NCBI RefSeq assembly: GCF_022581195.2
Contig: NC_061458.1
Location: 13,392,001 to 13,456,000 of the forward strand
Direction of reading: 5' to 3'
Length of the DNA stretch: 64,000 bases
From: Helicoverpa zea
Taxonomy: Eukaryota; Arthropoda; Insecta; Lepidoptera; Noctuidae
Program-made: the position numbers and the translations under genes
In this document: one piece after another, positions 14,376 through 26,212 of the stretch
How positions within the stretch are numbered: position 1 is the first letter of the stretch
How the letters are laid out: each line of letters opens with the position of its first letter
The notes under the pieces: generated by a model
The model's input: only the letters and a program-made list of their open reading frames with translations
What the model was told of the DNA's origin: nothing
Database searches by the model: none

Positions 14376-15150
14376 GGTTTAGTCTAAGAATGACTGATTC
14401 GCGAAATGACTACATGGTCTATAATTGACCAATTCTTGAAATGACTGATTCTACAAATGACTGATTCTATAAAAGACCGATTCTATAAATGACCGATTCT
14501 TCAAATGACTGATTTTTCAATTCTATGAATGTGTGTGAATATCGTAAATAAAATGCTATGTAGGGTTTGCAAATCATATATTTCAACTAGTTTAAAAAAT
14601 ATAACTTGTATAATGCCACGTACTACATTTTGTAGCGCAAAAGTAAACATTTATTCGGTTTCTTTTCAAAAAATCAACAGTTATCAAAAAGTCAAAAATG
14701 TGCTTATAATTTCACAAAAAAAAAACAAATGCAGTTATCAAAAAGTCATAAAATAAATTATCAAAGAATCAATAATTATATAAAATAAGAAATAAATCAC
14801 ATAGGAATATGTAGTTGAATATGAATCATTTTTTACTTGATTGGACTTTTTGATAACTGTTGATTTTTTTTAAAGAAAACGAATAAGTGTATACTTGGCA
14901 TTACGGCGTGGCATTACACAAGTTATTTTTTAAACTTGTTGAAATATATGATTTGCAAACCCTTACATAGCATTTTATTTACGATAATCACACACATTCA
15001 TAGAATTGAAAAATCAGTCATTTGAAGAATCGGTCATTTATAGAATCGGTCTTTTATAGAATCAGTCATTTGTAGAATCAGTCATTTCAAGAATTGGTCA
15101 ATTATAGACCATGTAGTCATTTCGCGAATCAGTCATTCTTAGACTAAACC
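14376..15150. mobile_element. 775-bp palindromic MITE, 8-bp TSD (hAT-type duplication length)
   Basis: The element begins GGTTTAGTCTAAGAATGAC and ends with the reverse complement. The arms stay complementary for roughly 300 bp each (about 14376-14693 and 14847-15150), leaving a central AT-rich spacer. Each arm carries about eight degenerate direct copies of a 16-19 bp motif based on AATGACTGATTCT (variants GACCGATTC and GACCAATTC). The perfect 8-bp duplication CCTAAGAT on both sides marks a transposition and fits hAT or P-type enzymes. The ends do not look like the usual hAT CAGNG terminus, so the superfamily is inferred only from duplication length. Frames inside it are not genes. Confidence 0.9.
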
Positions 15151-15158
15151 CCTAAGAT
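15151..15158. repeat. 8-bp target-site duplication, right copy
   Basis: CCTAAGAT follows the terminal GACTAAACC directly and matches 14368-14375 exactly. Confidence 0.88.
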
Positions 15159-18100
15159 TTAAGCCCCGTTAAACTCGGGTAACGGGTAAAAACTGTCTCA
15201 TAGACATCAAAACATAATTTGATATCTCTCCATTCTTTACACAATAATTTTAATATACAATAAACATGCATACAGCGGGACGTCCCGCGAAAATCTCTGG
15301 GATTCCCGCAAATAAGATTTATGTAGGTGACAGCACTAGCGAGGCGTAAATATTGTATTGTTTTACGTTCGTTTTTATGATATTGATTTAATGGGCTGTT
15401 GTAAGTCACCGCATACGAATTGTGCAGATTGGCCATGTCTATCATCATATTGCTTTCTTTCAAGTAAAAAACTTTACGTCATTTCGTGTTTGAAATACTA
15501 AATGATCAAGTGAAAGGTACCTTTATTCCTTTTCTCAGCCTTTCAAAGTTCAATAAATAATTTGTTTGTTATTTTGCGCTAAAGGCAGTAGGCTAAAGGT
15601 AGGTAAACCAAAGCAGCTATCGCAATCACATAATTGGATCGCACCCGCACTCTTATTCAAATTGTTTCGCCCTTTTTAATGCTCATACTTTTATCCGTAC
15701 GCATTGGTAATACCCACCGTAATACCTCTCACCCGCCGGGAATGAACCAAAGCATATCATTTGTTCAAGTAGATTTCCGAACAACGCTACATACAATCAG
15801 TAGATTTGTTCACGATATTTTATTCTGTGGCGTTAACAATATTCAGTCGTTCAGAACTGTAAATGTTGTACAGTTTACGATCGTCCAAAAATGACGTTTA
15901 CTCGAGTTTTGATTTATGAAGCGGCCGCAGAGGCGCGCCTTCGTCTGCTCATTATTGGATTGCGTTGTATCGACGTACTGACGGTTACTACACTTTTTAT
16001 TCCCTTAACGTTATTTGCCAACGATATTTTATCTGGCCGGCTTTGAAATGAATGTTCTTTATGTTTTCCACAGATAACGAAATGGCTTTGGACAATAAAA
16101 TCGTAAAAGTTCGCGTCTAATTTACGTCTAGACGGCGATTGGATTAGATATTATTTACATCGTACTGCCCGGAGCGAGCCTATAAACTCGTGAGAATAAA
16201 ACCGAAAACACATCAAACTAAAAAGTAAGTTGTTATATTACTTTTATATACTTTGGAGTAAGTTTAAGCAACCGCAGGGCCTAATTCAAAACGCAGAGGA
16301 CAGCTAACAGAAGTGATTGGTATCGTAAATTATGGCGTTACAATGAAGTTGTACTCTAAGATATCGTGAAGAGGGTGTGCTGTGCATCAATTAGACCGCA
16401 CACATTCGCCGCACCGCGCCGCGTCGCCTTGAGACGGACGCTCAGCTGTAGCGAGCGTGGCTGCGGCCGCATCTGATTTATTGTAATCAACGACAGATAC
16501 ACGCCGCCACTCCGCACTGGAGACAGCTATCTATTCATGCGGTTATTGCTTATACATTTAAAGGACATTGAAACTACACTATGTTTCGTAACTTTGAAGA
16601 TGAATGTGCGAATCATATGGATGTACACCAAAAAAGTAATATCAATAAAATTTGAAGGTGCAAGTGGAAAAAAAATGATTGTCCTTATTCCAATGTTGTC
16701 CTTATTCTAATGTTGTTTACAAGTCCACGATGTTGAGCAAAACACTCTGAAATGGAAACAGCGTATCCACCTGAACAGTACATTTTATTAGTCCATAAAT
16801 ATGTAAAACTAGTTCCTAAAGCCACAGAATTTATTATCGCTACTTTTATTCTTGTCCTTTATAGGTCAATGAAAAGGGAGGGATAAAAATTTTATTTGTC
16901 CATTGCGGAGTAATCGCGGCGTATCGTGTCTTATCGCGTAGTATCGCGGCTGTGTCCTACGTATGGCGGCTAATTGGGCGCCTCGGCCGATACCGTGACA
17001 CGCGCTGTCACCACATTCTGTACCATTACATGACTACGTGGAGAAGGTAAGTTTCAGTCACTAAGCATGAACAATGCGTTACTGAAAAAGAAATGCGTTT
17101 TCTCTCAATAAAAAATATCTTCTCTATTTCAAACATGACCAACAAAGCGAGTGGGTTTTTGTATGTCAATGGAGTGGGCACATAAATAGCAAACTATTTT
17201 AATGATTTATTTGGATGTGACGAAGGTCCTCTATTTGGCATAACCGCCACATCCAGTATCTCGTACATCGTGGTCACGTATCGCCAAGTCAGCGCCATAA
17301 ATAACTTATAGCGCTAATCCGATACGCGGTGATTTGTTGCTTATTTACTTACTTGTGCCTATTTACTCGCTTAACCCACTTGTTAACGCACACTCGTACT
17401 CGCCCATATTGTTATAGTGGATATCTTATCATTTTTCCATCACATGAAATAACTTCGCTCTCTAATTAAACGTGCGGAGTTTCATAAAACCTTCTCTCTG
17501 AAGACTTTTCTCCTATTAAAGAACTTGTATTCTACTTTAGATTATCCTTTGCGGAAGATTTGAAAATTGAAGTTTAAATGAAGTTCTGAGATGTATTGAT
17601 GTCTGCCTCTGATCGAGCTAACTAAATAAAAGAAATAATTGACATCCCTTCTTAGTAAGCTCCGTTTTATTAGCGAGTTGCGGCGAGCGAGCGAGAGCGA
17701 CTGGCCTACATTCCACTGCACATGACTCGATAGCCCATCTCTTTTTAACGCCGATAAACAGTACACATAAATTTCTTATTTATAATATAATAAAATTTAT
17801 AACCGCCATAATCCCCGACAAAGCTCACAGTAAGACAATCTCTTATTAACAATTCCCTAACAGCACGTCTCGGCTTCATGTTTTTCCGTCAACCTGGCTT
17901 AAGTAACCCAAGTAATTTGATGGAAATATCGCCTTTTGCTATATGTAAACAAGAATGAGTTTCGTTTAACTTTTTGAGGGTGAAAGTAAATAGTAATGCT
18001 CAATAACCATCGGCATAAATAGTATTAACAACAATTGATTTACATACAAATTGCTTTAGACAATATTGCTGACAGAATGGCGCGCGTGACGCGTTCCACA

Positions 18101-20133
18101 CATTCTGCGGGGCCACAGCACCAGCGTTAAGCGGGGACTGACACTTTACAACTACTTTGAAAATTACAAAAATGGAAAAAACACATACGTGGAGATGTCA
18201 AATCAGTGATTCGCATATACTTTTCTTCTTATATACAGATCCTTCTGACCATCGACCAAAAATAAATGACACGTTTGTATCTGACCATTATTGAAGTTAA
18301 CCTATTTCATGAAACCGGATGATCCGCTATTTTGGTGGCTTGATCACAAAGAGCGCAGTAAGTCGAAGCATACGTGAGGGTGTGGTGTGTATGTGTGTAT
18401 GCATGTGTGCGTGTTGTACGGCAATGTATGAGAATAAGAGCACCTGATTGCGCGTCTGATTGAGACGACGACTGTTTATTTTTATTGGAATAGTGAGCGC
18501 GACTGAATTACCTTCATACAATCTTCAGAGGGGAACGTATGCTTTATAAGTTCAATTTACTTAAGTAATGTATTGGAAAATACGCACGAGCCGTCTATTT
18601 AATTTATTAAGTTTCAAATGAAATGCTTCGGAGTGTGCTCTCAGCTTATCTATTGCGCAACACACACACAACTGATTCGTTGAAGTATTGTTTCTATAAC
18701 AGAAGAAAAGTAATTTATTAAAGTTATGTTAGATAAGGTGCTGGCTTTTATATAGCCGCTATTTTTCTTTTAACTGATACACATTATAGTAACAAATAGC
18801 TCTATTCAATGCACGGCTGGCACTACATACCTCTATCACGAAATTGACACCAATAAACGACAATTTATGAATATTTGTTTGAGCTACTTGAAGGAATACA
18901 ATTAAGTGCGTTGTGGACAGTTGGCAATAAATATGAGGCGGCCACTCGTGGAGGCTCTCTCTATGCAAATATAATAGACTTTATCTAAGCTTTCATTTCG
19001 AATAGGTACGCGATACACGCACGGACCGCGGCTGTACCGCTCGCAGAACTACTTACGAAAACTCACAAAATCTGATTTCGTGTCTAACACTATATTATGT
19101 TTTAGGTGTCTTATCAAACAAAAAATATAATAAAATATGGATAGGCAGCTCCCCACCTGACTGAACTTTATTATACGACACAGATTTAAAGACAGCTTTT
19201 TCCATGTTTATCAAATGAGGGTTTATAAACTGTTGCGAAATTCATTCAGGCTGCAATTTTGAATGACATCTGCAAAATTACAATTAAAGTACATATGTAC
19301 CTTTCATACGTATTCTACACGTCTTACTAACTGACATGAGTAGGAGTTGGGTGTCTCAGCAAGCAATTTCCTCTGCTGTCGCTACCGGCTATCTTCGCAA
19401 AAAATATGGACATTTATTTTTTCATAGATATTATTTCGTCTGGGCACATACGCAGTCCGTAGGTACGGCTAATAAAAACTTACGACAGTCGACATTGTGG
19501 CATGACACACGAGTATTGCGGTGTAGTCAAATTCGGCCAATCAACAATATGTTACGGTGTAATGTGGCTATGTCGCGCTCATCGCTCCGCTATGCTAATG
19601 GCGCCGCGGCCCCATCATACGCTGCTTACTTCTGCTATAAATAATACTCTTATTAGTCCCCGCAAATTGCGTTTAGCCACTTTATTCAACTCGTATGGAT
19701 GTGATCACCACTTTGGCCTATACATGTATTATTTCTAGAAAGTTCTCTTCTTCGATGAGTCTTTCGGTTAGAGTAGAATTAGCAGTTTCATTTCTAATGA
19801 TATTAGAAAATGTATCAAAGACGAGGAATTACTCTCTTTTCCGGAGTTGTTAAGTTGTATATTATTAACATAAAGCAGCTTCCCGTGCTAGGTGCGCGGA
19901 TCGTAAAAAACAAAGATTTTTCCTTCCCCCTCCCCCTCCGCCCACTTGGGCGAGTTTTTCTCGTCACAAATCAAGCGGATCGCGTTTATTTAATATTTGC
20001 CCCCAATTAATTTACATAATCCTTGTCAACTACAGGTCCCGACGCCACTTTTATGAAATATCGACTTCTACGTCTACTTTTAGATCATTGAAACTTCGTT
20101 TTATTTTAATGAGCAAAAAGTAAAATTAAATTA
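15159..20133. other. Non-coding stretch with CpG-rich islets
   Basis: No gene is supported. A strong CpG islet lies at about 16385-16520 and includes a GCGGCCGC site and a following AATCTGATTTATTG-like stretch. A two-copy 17-bp tandem (TTGTCCTTATTCCAATG, second copy with one change) is at 16679-16712. GCCATAAA, which resembles the posterior Hox site TTTATGGC, occurs at 17293-17300. Confidence 0.55.
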
Positions 20134-20148
20134 ATAAAAAAAAATGAT
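20134..20148. repeat. 15-bp target-site duplication, left copy of LINE tail 1
   Basis: ATAAAAAAAAATGAT is repeated exactly at 20626-20640. The apparent start codon of the 125-codon frame (20144) lies inside this duplication and so belongs to the target DNA, not to the element. Confidence 0.88.
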
Positions 20149-20521
20149 GGGTAGGACTTTAGTGTGGGACGCGACCTGCGTCGACACTCTTGCGCCATCC
20201 CATCTTCCTAGAACTGCGTGTTGTGTTGGCTCCGCCGCTTCACAAGCAGAGGACCTCAAACGGCGCAAATATAGTAGCCTTATCGGGAATTACATGTTTG
20301 AGCCGTTTGGGGTTGAAACTCTCGGGCCGTGGGGTCCGAGTGCTCACGCGCTTGCGAAGGAAATTTCTAAGCGCCTTGTTGACACTTCTCGTGACCCAAG
20401 GGCTGGCTTTTATTTCGCACAGAGGTTGAGCATTGCCATCCAACGTGGCAATGCTGCCAGCCTTCTGGGTACATTACCCAGTGACAGCGATGAGGAGCAA
20501 TTTTTTGATGCAATGTATTAG
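20149..20521 (+). pseudogene. C-terminal fragment of a retrotransposon polyprotein
   Basis: The frame reads through GRTLVWDATCVDTLAPSHL, VETLGPWGPSAHALAKEISK and AIQRGNAASLLGTLP before the stop. I remember closely similar segments ending reverse-transcriptase-like predicted proteins in many arthropod and cnidarian genomes. The WDxT stretch followed by a basic KRRKY helix would also suit a nuclease-like fold, but that is speculation. The frame is intact over about 123 codons and lacks the reverse transcriptase, so it cannot move by itself. The ATG at 20144 is supplied by the target-site duplication. It is a dead tail of a LINE copy, not a host gene. Confidence 0.75.
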
Positions 20522-20625
20522 TTTTAAGTTGTATATATAAGTTTATTTTTAATTTTTAAAATTAATGTAAATATTTTGTAAATATTATGTAAAGTACGAT
20601 TATATTACATTCCCGACGTATTTCC
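20149..20625 (+). mobile_element. 5'-truncated non-LTR retrotransposon tail, copy 1
   Basis: This 477-bp insertion is bounded by a perfect 15-bp duplication and is truncated at its 5' end, as expected of target-primed reverse transcription. It carries the C-terminal part of a retroelement frame, a TAG stop at 20519-20521 and about 100 bp of AT-rich 3' untranslated sequence ending CCCGACGTATTTCC. It has no poly(A) tail. The 179 bp from 20396 to 20574 are identical to copy 2 at 25041-25219. The clade is not assigned. Confidence 0.85.
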
Positions 20626-20640
20626 ATAAAAAAAAATGAT
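20626..20640. repeat. 15-bp target-site duplication, right copy of LINE tail 1
   Basis: An exact repeat of 20134-20148 directly after the 3' end of the element. Confidence 0.88.
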
Positions 20641-23600
20641 TATTATTTAAAACGGTAAAAATTCAAATAACTGCCGAATACGCATGAATTCTTCAATCTG
20701 CCATCTATACCAAAAATAATGTTCCATAACATTTATTTCATGAAAGTACAATTTATTTGAAGTGCACCCAGGCGAGCCACGTTACAACAGGTACGAACAG
20801 CGAGTGGAACAAAACGGACCGTTGTCCGTCCGTCATGAATATTAACCGAAGCAGTGGCGTGTGAACCTACCCTCCCCCCACCACTCGCCCCCACTCGCGT
20901 AAATCTACATAATTCACTTTTTATCGATATCGCACAATATTATCGAGGTAGACAGGTATTCAAATTACTGTTATGATTTATTTATTGTAAAGATAAGTAT
21001 TCAATCTGTTGTACATAAGTCAAAACTTTTCTTGACAGGTAGGTATATTTCACCTACATGATTTTTAAAACCAAATTAATCTGGTGCAACACCAAGCATG
21101 ACTGTTGTAGATCGTCATGTGCGTGCATTCAAAATAGTAACTCACCCGTGAATGTTGTTCAAAACGGTTCTTGCAACGGGTTCTAGAACACCCAATCCAC
21201 CTTCTGAGACAAAACAACCCGATTCAATTTTTAATATTTAAAACAGTATAAATGTTAATGAAACGACACTAAAGTTGGAATAAGTGTTTCCATTAATCGC
21301 TGGTAGCTGGACGACTATAAATTAGTGTGGGGCCATAAATCCCGCGGCCGGTGACGCGCCCGCTGCCCGCCCCTTGCTCCGCTCAAGCGACGGCTCCGCG
21401 CGAGGACGCCGAACGCCACATTAATTCATTACGCCTTGTTTTGTAAGTGCGGTAAGAATGCAAAACGTTTTTGGAGATTTATAAATGAACTTAAAACATA
21501 AAGGTGTAGGTACCTATCTCCGCCCTCCGATCAGAATATTTAATTTTCAGATGAAGGTATATATCCTTTGTTTATTCTTTCAAATTGAAGTGACATCTAC
21601 TCATCCTCCAACGCATTTCAGGCATCCTATAATAGAGATAACATCAAAACTTATAAGAACTCACATTTAACAATTAATATTTAAAGTGCAAGAATGTGCA
21701 AGACACGCAGTTCTGATCGAGTGCAGTGTACAAGAAGGGCCGACTGACCAAACAACAATTAATATTATCTTTGTTCGGTCGGCGGCCAAGCCGAGTGCGT
21801 CTGGAGCAAAACTCCTTGTTTCCTGTCAATTTGCCTAAATCAAACGTGAAAGTAAAGTATGGCTGCGCAGCCACAAAATACTTCTTTTTACAGTAGTGCG
21901 GTCATTTGGCTCCGGTTTAGATTCCCTCATTAAATCTTGGCTTAAGGTTTACTTAGGGAGTTACTTAGCTAATTTATTGGTTTGGACATACTTAACGTTA
22001 CTTTTTGTGCAGTTGCATTAATGTTGTATTTCTTTAAGTGAGCGCTGTGGTGAATAATTTCTTTGAAAGCCACACAACAAGCTTGGCTCAATAGTATCTA
22101 ATCCCGCGTGTATGCTTGCTAGCCAGTGCTCCACCAGTGCTAAGTTTTTAGAGATAGTTTCGCAGTGGGCGCTGGAGGGGTGCACACGCCACTACACGTT
22201 CTAGTGCTGTATAATATAAATTACACGGAACACAACACTAGTGACACCGGGCTGGGCACGCGACGACTGTGGACCTCACTACTTTTAATAGACTAAAAGA
22301 CGTGAAATCACCCTTCAATCTTTCGCAAAAATTTAAAACGCGGTTTCCTTATGTTTATACTTATAAAGGAACCTCTGTTTAAGCGTACCTCTAATACAAT
22401 TGTTACTCGTTATGATGCTACAGTTTATTTCAACCCAAAAAGAGAGATTTCTCAAGAAAATCTTCCTAAATTATTTCCTTAACAATCTAAATGAATAAAA
22501 ACTTAAGGAAAAGTAAAGGAAGTAAGAAGTCCATGGTCACAGTAGCGGAGCCGGAGGTCCACCGAAGCCGAAATAACCCGATGTGAAAATTAAAACTGCA
22601 TTGTGCAGTCTTTGTTATTCCGCACTCGGTTATATTCGAACAACTAACCGCCCGATGCACTGGCTCGGCAGCTAACTGAGAAAACGCAGAAAACTAACTT
22701 CAGTCAACTGTAACATGTATTTTAGCTAAGTAAGTTTTTGTCAAAACTTCTTTTTTTGGTTTATCTTTCGATAATCATGAATTGACAATAGTTACTTTGA
22801 GTGCTACTGCACAAGGATTTTTAACTTTTTTTTTAATTCGCATTAGTGAAGATTATTAAACGGCTCATAGTAAGTAATCATAGTGTCATCATACCTAATC
22901 AATATTAGCTAAACCCATATTGCAATCAACATCAATACCCATAATGTGGCATTGCAATCCTTCTGTGACCGTTATTTTGTGTTCCATGTTTATTTAGAGA
23001 CAACTTTGTACCAGCTTGGCCGTTATAGATAAATTAAAGTGTTCTGGTTAACGATTAGCCGCTGTACTCTTTGCGGAACGTGTACTTACATTTTATGTTT
23101 AAGATACTACACGGTATTCGTGTCATCTGCTTACCGAAAGCTACAACGTTAAATTAATTGGCAATTATTCACTCAGATAAGTTTTGTACTATTATGTACA
23201 GGTACTAAGATAAAGGTAGCCCTGTGATTTTAGCTTTTACCTTGATGCCGACCGAGCGCAACTGACATTTACGTTCACGACCGATTCAGGTATACATATT
23301 TAACACCTACAAATACCTACCAACTTAAAGAATGTACTCTAGAGAGAACTAGTCCACACAATAATCAATTAATTCAGCTGTAAGATTTACACAGTAAATT
23401 CTAATGTAGTTGTTGTTTTGTTGCATGGCCGGCGCTCGTGCCGCGCGCTGACGTCACGACGCGGCACGACGCGGCACGACGCGGCACGACGCGGCACGGT
23501 GCGGTACGGGACGTCACTTCACTTAATTTATTTGCCGCGATCGTGTCGTGTCGCCTCTTACTTCCACCGCGTCGCACAGCCACCTACTCTTGCTTATTTT

Positions 23601-25026
23601 TTATACAAAACCACTCGTAATGTTTTCATTAAGAATTTAGTCAAATAATGTTTGTTTAGAGAAGTGCGATAACTTCAACACACATTTTGAACCACAGTTG
23701 CCTAATATTAATTCTTAAGTGCTATTCATACAAAAAGCTGATATTATTAGCAACAAACAGTACGTTGTTTGCATGTAAAGCCGTTGTACTAACAGGCTCA
23801 AGTCAGGAACATTTGCGTAAGCAATTATCAGCAGCAGGTAGATCGGACACTGCCCCTAATTGTAATTTATGCAAAGACCAAATGAAGCAAAGTCCCGAAT
23901 CAAAGACTGTCCGGATCCTGTTCAAACAAGTGAGCAACTAACTGCTGCGCCAATTTGACTAATTGCCGACCTCTTAACAACTCTAAGAAAGTTCCCTTAG
24001 GCCTGAGGTACAGATAGTCGCCTGTAATATTATTTAAAAGGCTTTGTGTATAAAAAAGATAAAAATTATTATATGCATAACGCTATAAATAAAGAAAACA
24101 CTTTCGATGTTTTTTTTTCTGAAGACGTACCTAAAACCTATTACTCTCTCCTCTTTCCGTTGCTTGTATAGCTAGGGCAAAAACAAAAAAAGCCTCCGCA
24201 AAATATTCTGATCTTACATCCAATTTTAATCCGTTTACCATTAATTTCTTGGCTTGCGGAGTTCAATAGATATACAATATATGTTTATCCCGGTGTGTCG
24301 CCTGGCTATCGGCTTACGGTGAGTGAGCAAGTTGCGAGTTGAGCACAATTAGTGACAAAGTACCCGGGGCTCCGCGGCCGAGGTCCGAGCGTCCGCAAGT
24401 CCACTCATGTATTTGCATACGTGACTACTTCAGCTTACGTCACAAGAAATTACACTTCACTGCAGATTAACAGAGAGATACACATTTAGTTTGTACATCA
24501 ATGTTCAAATGGGAACTTTGATTTGAACTCGTCACCGTCATTTCAAGCAACGCTGAAACTTAGGTATAACAGGCACCTGTTTAATTTTCTCAGTTAATTT
24601 GATGTCCAATTCAGTCCATTCCATTCATGTACAAAAAACTCATTGTATAGGTACCATTACTATTGTATGACATATAATATCATATTTACTGAAATAATTC
24701 ATGATGTCTTTTTGATGAGGCTTCTTAAAAGGGATTTAATGGTCCCAAATGTCCACGTGTGTTGTACTTACTGCGTTTTGCAAACTCGCCACACAACTAG
24801 AGGGTTTAATCTGCGAAGCAATCAAAGTTGTCTCATCCATATGTATCAGCGGACATCAGCACTTCGCGTACAAAGTGAGCACCTACACAACAACTTCGTG
24901 TTCTGCAGTCCTGGTACACGTGGCTTCAAACATCCCAAAGATACGAATAGTTTGAATTTTTCCAATAAAATAAAACGTAAAATTGATTTTCGTCAGGTTT
25001 TTTCATATTTTCATATATATAAATTC
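20641..25026. other. Non-coding stretch without a supported gene
   Basis: Holds a CpG islet at about 21330-21425 that begins with GGGGCCATAAATC and ends in CATTAATTCATTACG, a second AGTGCT-rich block (about 22125-22260) that shares TCTAGTGCTGTA with the one near 9765, and the period-5 GC tract listed at 23458. Open frames overlapping that tract are produced by its repetition. Confidence 0.55.
23458..23497. repeat. GC-rich tandem repeat, 10-bp unit x4 (underlying period 5)
   Basis: Four exact copies of GACGCGGCAC run from 23458 to 23497 and decay into GGTGCGGTACGGG. Each unit is two related 5-mers, GACGC and GGCAC. A TGACGTCA palindrome (23449-23456) lies just before and GGGACGTCAC just after. 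Confidence 0.85.
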
Positions 25027-25040
25027 ATATCTAGGCTAAG
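25027..25040. repeat. 14-bp target-site duplication (one mismatch), left copy of LINE tail 2
   Basis: ATATCTAGGCTAAG matches ATATCTAGGCTTAG at 25216-25229 except at one base. The first four bases of the right copy overlap the element's own ATAT, so the exact length is uncertain by a few bases. Confidence 0.75.
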
Positions 25041-25219
25041 CCAAGGGCTGGCTTTTATTTCGCACAGAGGTTGAGCATTGCCATCCAACGTGGCAATGCT
25101 GCCAGCCTTCTGGGTACATTACCCAGTGACAGCGATGAGGAGCAATTTTTTGATGCAATGTATTAGTTTTAAGTTGTATATATAAGTTTATTTTTAATTT
25201 TTAAAATTAATGTAAATAT
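25041..25219 (+). mobile_element. 5'-truncated non-LTR retrotransposon tail, copy 2
   Basis: All 179 bp are identical to 20396-20574 of copy 1, including the last 41 codons, the TAG stop and the first part of the 3' untranslated region. It starts further downstream (stronger 5' truncation) and stops 51 bp short of the 3' end of copy 1. The 14-bp near-duplication on either side supports a separate retrotransposition rather than a segmental copy. The upstream open frame from 24643 runs into the element by chance. Confidence 0.88.
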
Positions 25220-25229
25220 CTAGGCTTAG
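25216..25229. repeat. 14-bp target-site duplication, right copy of LINE tail 2
   Basis: ATATCTAGGCTTAG, paired with 25027-25040, with one A/T difference at position 12. Confidence 0.75.
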
Positions 25230-25987
25230 TGGTAGTAAGTCAAAATGATCCCATCTCGTAAAAGAATCAATACCTTCTTACCTACGTGCCTATGACAGCT
25301 GAATGAACCTTTCATGCCTCGTGCATTCTGCTCGCATCTATAAATAGCAGAAATTATCGACGGGGTGACGTAGAAACTTGCGCAGCACTAGTATTGCGTC
25401 TTCCAAGTCAAGTATTACCTCTAAATACGTCCTTAACGTAGAGCCGAAGTTGTGACTAATCGCAACCGATCCTGTGTACACCGCACAAGAACTAATGAGG
25501 CGGCATGGAGTTCGCGCCCGGCTGTCACTCACCACACACATAGTCAGACGTCGAGTACGCTCACTGACACATCTAGGCGAATGTACTTTACGTCTTGTAC
25601 GTTTGAGCTTATAAGAAGATTCAAATTCAACGCCAGATTCTGAGGAGGAATTTACCTATCAGATTCGTAGTTCAGTCCAATTCAGTATGCATACGTAGTA
25701 CGTATACTACTACGTACATACATCAGCACCTATCTTCTTCATCTTGCTATATATTGCCATTAAACATACACTCCCGTATTCCAAACAATATGTACTGGCA
25801 AGATGAACACAGATACACGGATTTCGTGACTCTGAGTGCAAAGAGCGCGAGTTACGACCGCGCACTCTTTAATCCCGCGGATCGCAACTTTTAATTCCAC
25901 CGCCGTGAGATTCTGCCGCCCCTGGTACACCAAACACACAAACTTACGTACATAAAACGAAACGTTTTTTTAGAAACTTATTATTAT
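25230..25987. other. Non-coding stretch without a supported gene
   Basis: No gene, RNA or element is recognised. It contains a short palindrome-rich patch of TACGTAGTACGTA type near 25690-25720. Confidence 0.5.
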
Positions 25988-26212
25988 AGTTCGGCCATTC
26001 AGAGAATGCGTTCCTGACACGTCGCGATTGAACTGACGACGTAATAACATTCATTGATTATTGATATAATAATGTTGTTTTAATGCTCCTCAATTGTTAA
26101 AACGGTAAACAACCAGCAAAAATATTTTTATCGTAACTGCAACGCCATTGCAAAGTTACGTCGTCAGTTCAATCGCGACGTGTCAGGAACGCATTCTCTG
26201 AATGGCCGAACT
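25988..26212. mobile_element. 225-bp MITE with 57-bp perfect terminal inverted repeats
   Basis: The left terminus (25988-26044) begins AGTTCGGCCATTCAGAGAAT and is the exact reverse complement of 26156-26212. The 111-bp middle is AT-rich and not coding. I recall this terminus as a dispersed insect repeat, but I cannot name its family. No target-site duplication is evident next to either end. Perfect identity of the 57-bp arms suggests a recent or conversion-homogenised copy. Confidence 0.9.

Noticed and set aside
15901..15939. CTCGAG, GCGGCCGC and GGCGCGCC sites close together, like a cloning polylinker
   Set aside because: The spacing and the sequence between are not vector-like, and similar CpG-rich words occur all over the window.
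24643..25074. 143-codon plus-strand frame ending in LINE-like residues
   Set aside because: Its end reads into LINE tail 2 (25041) in a frame other than the retroelement's own, and the upstream part shows no coding character.
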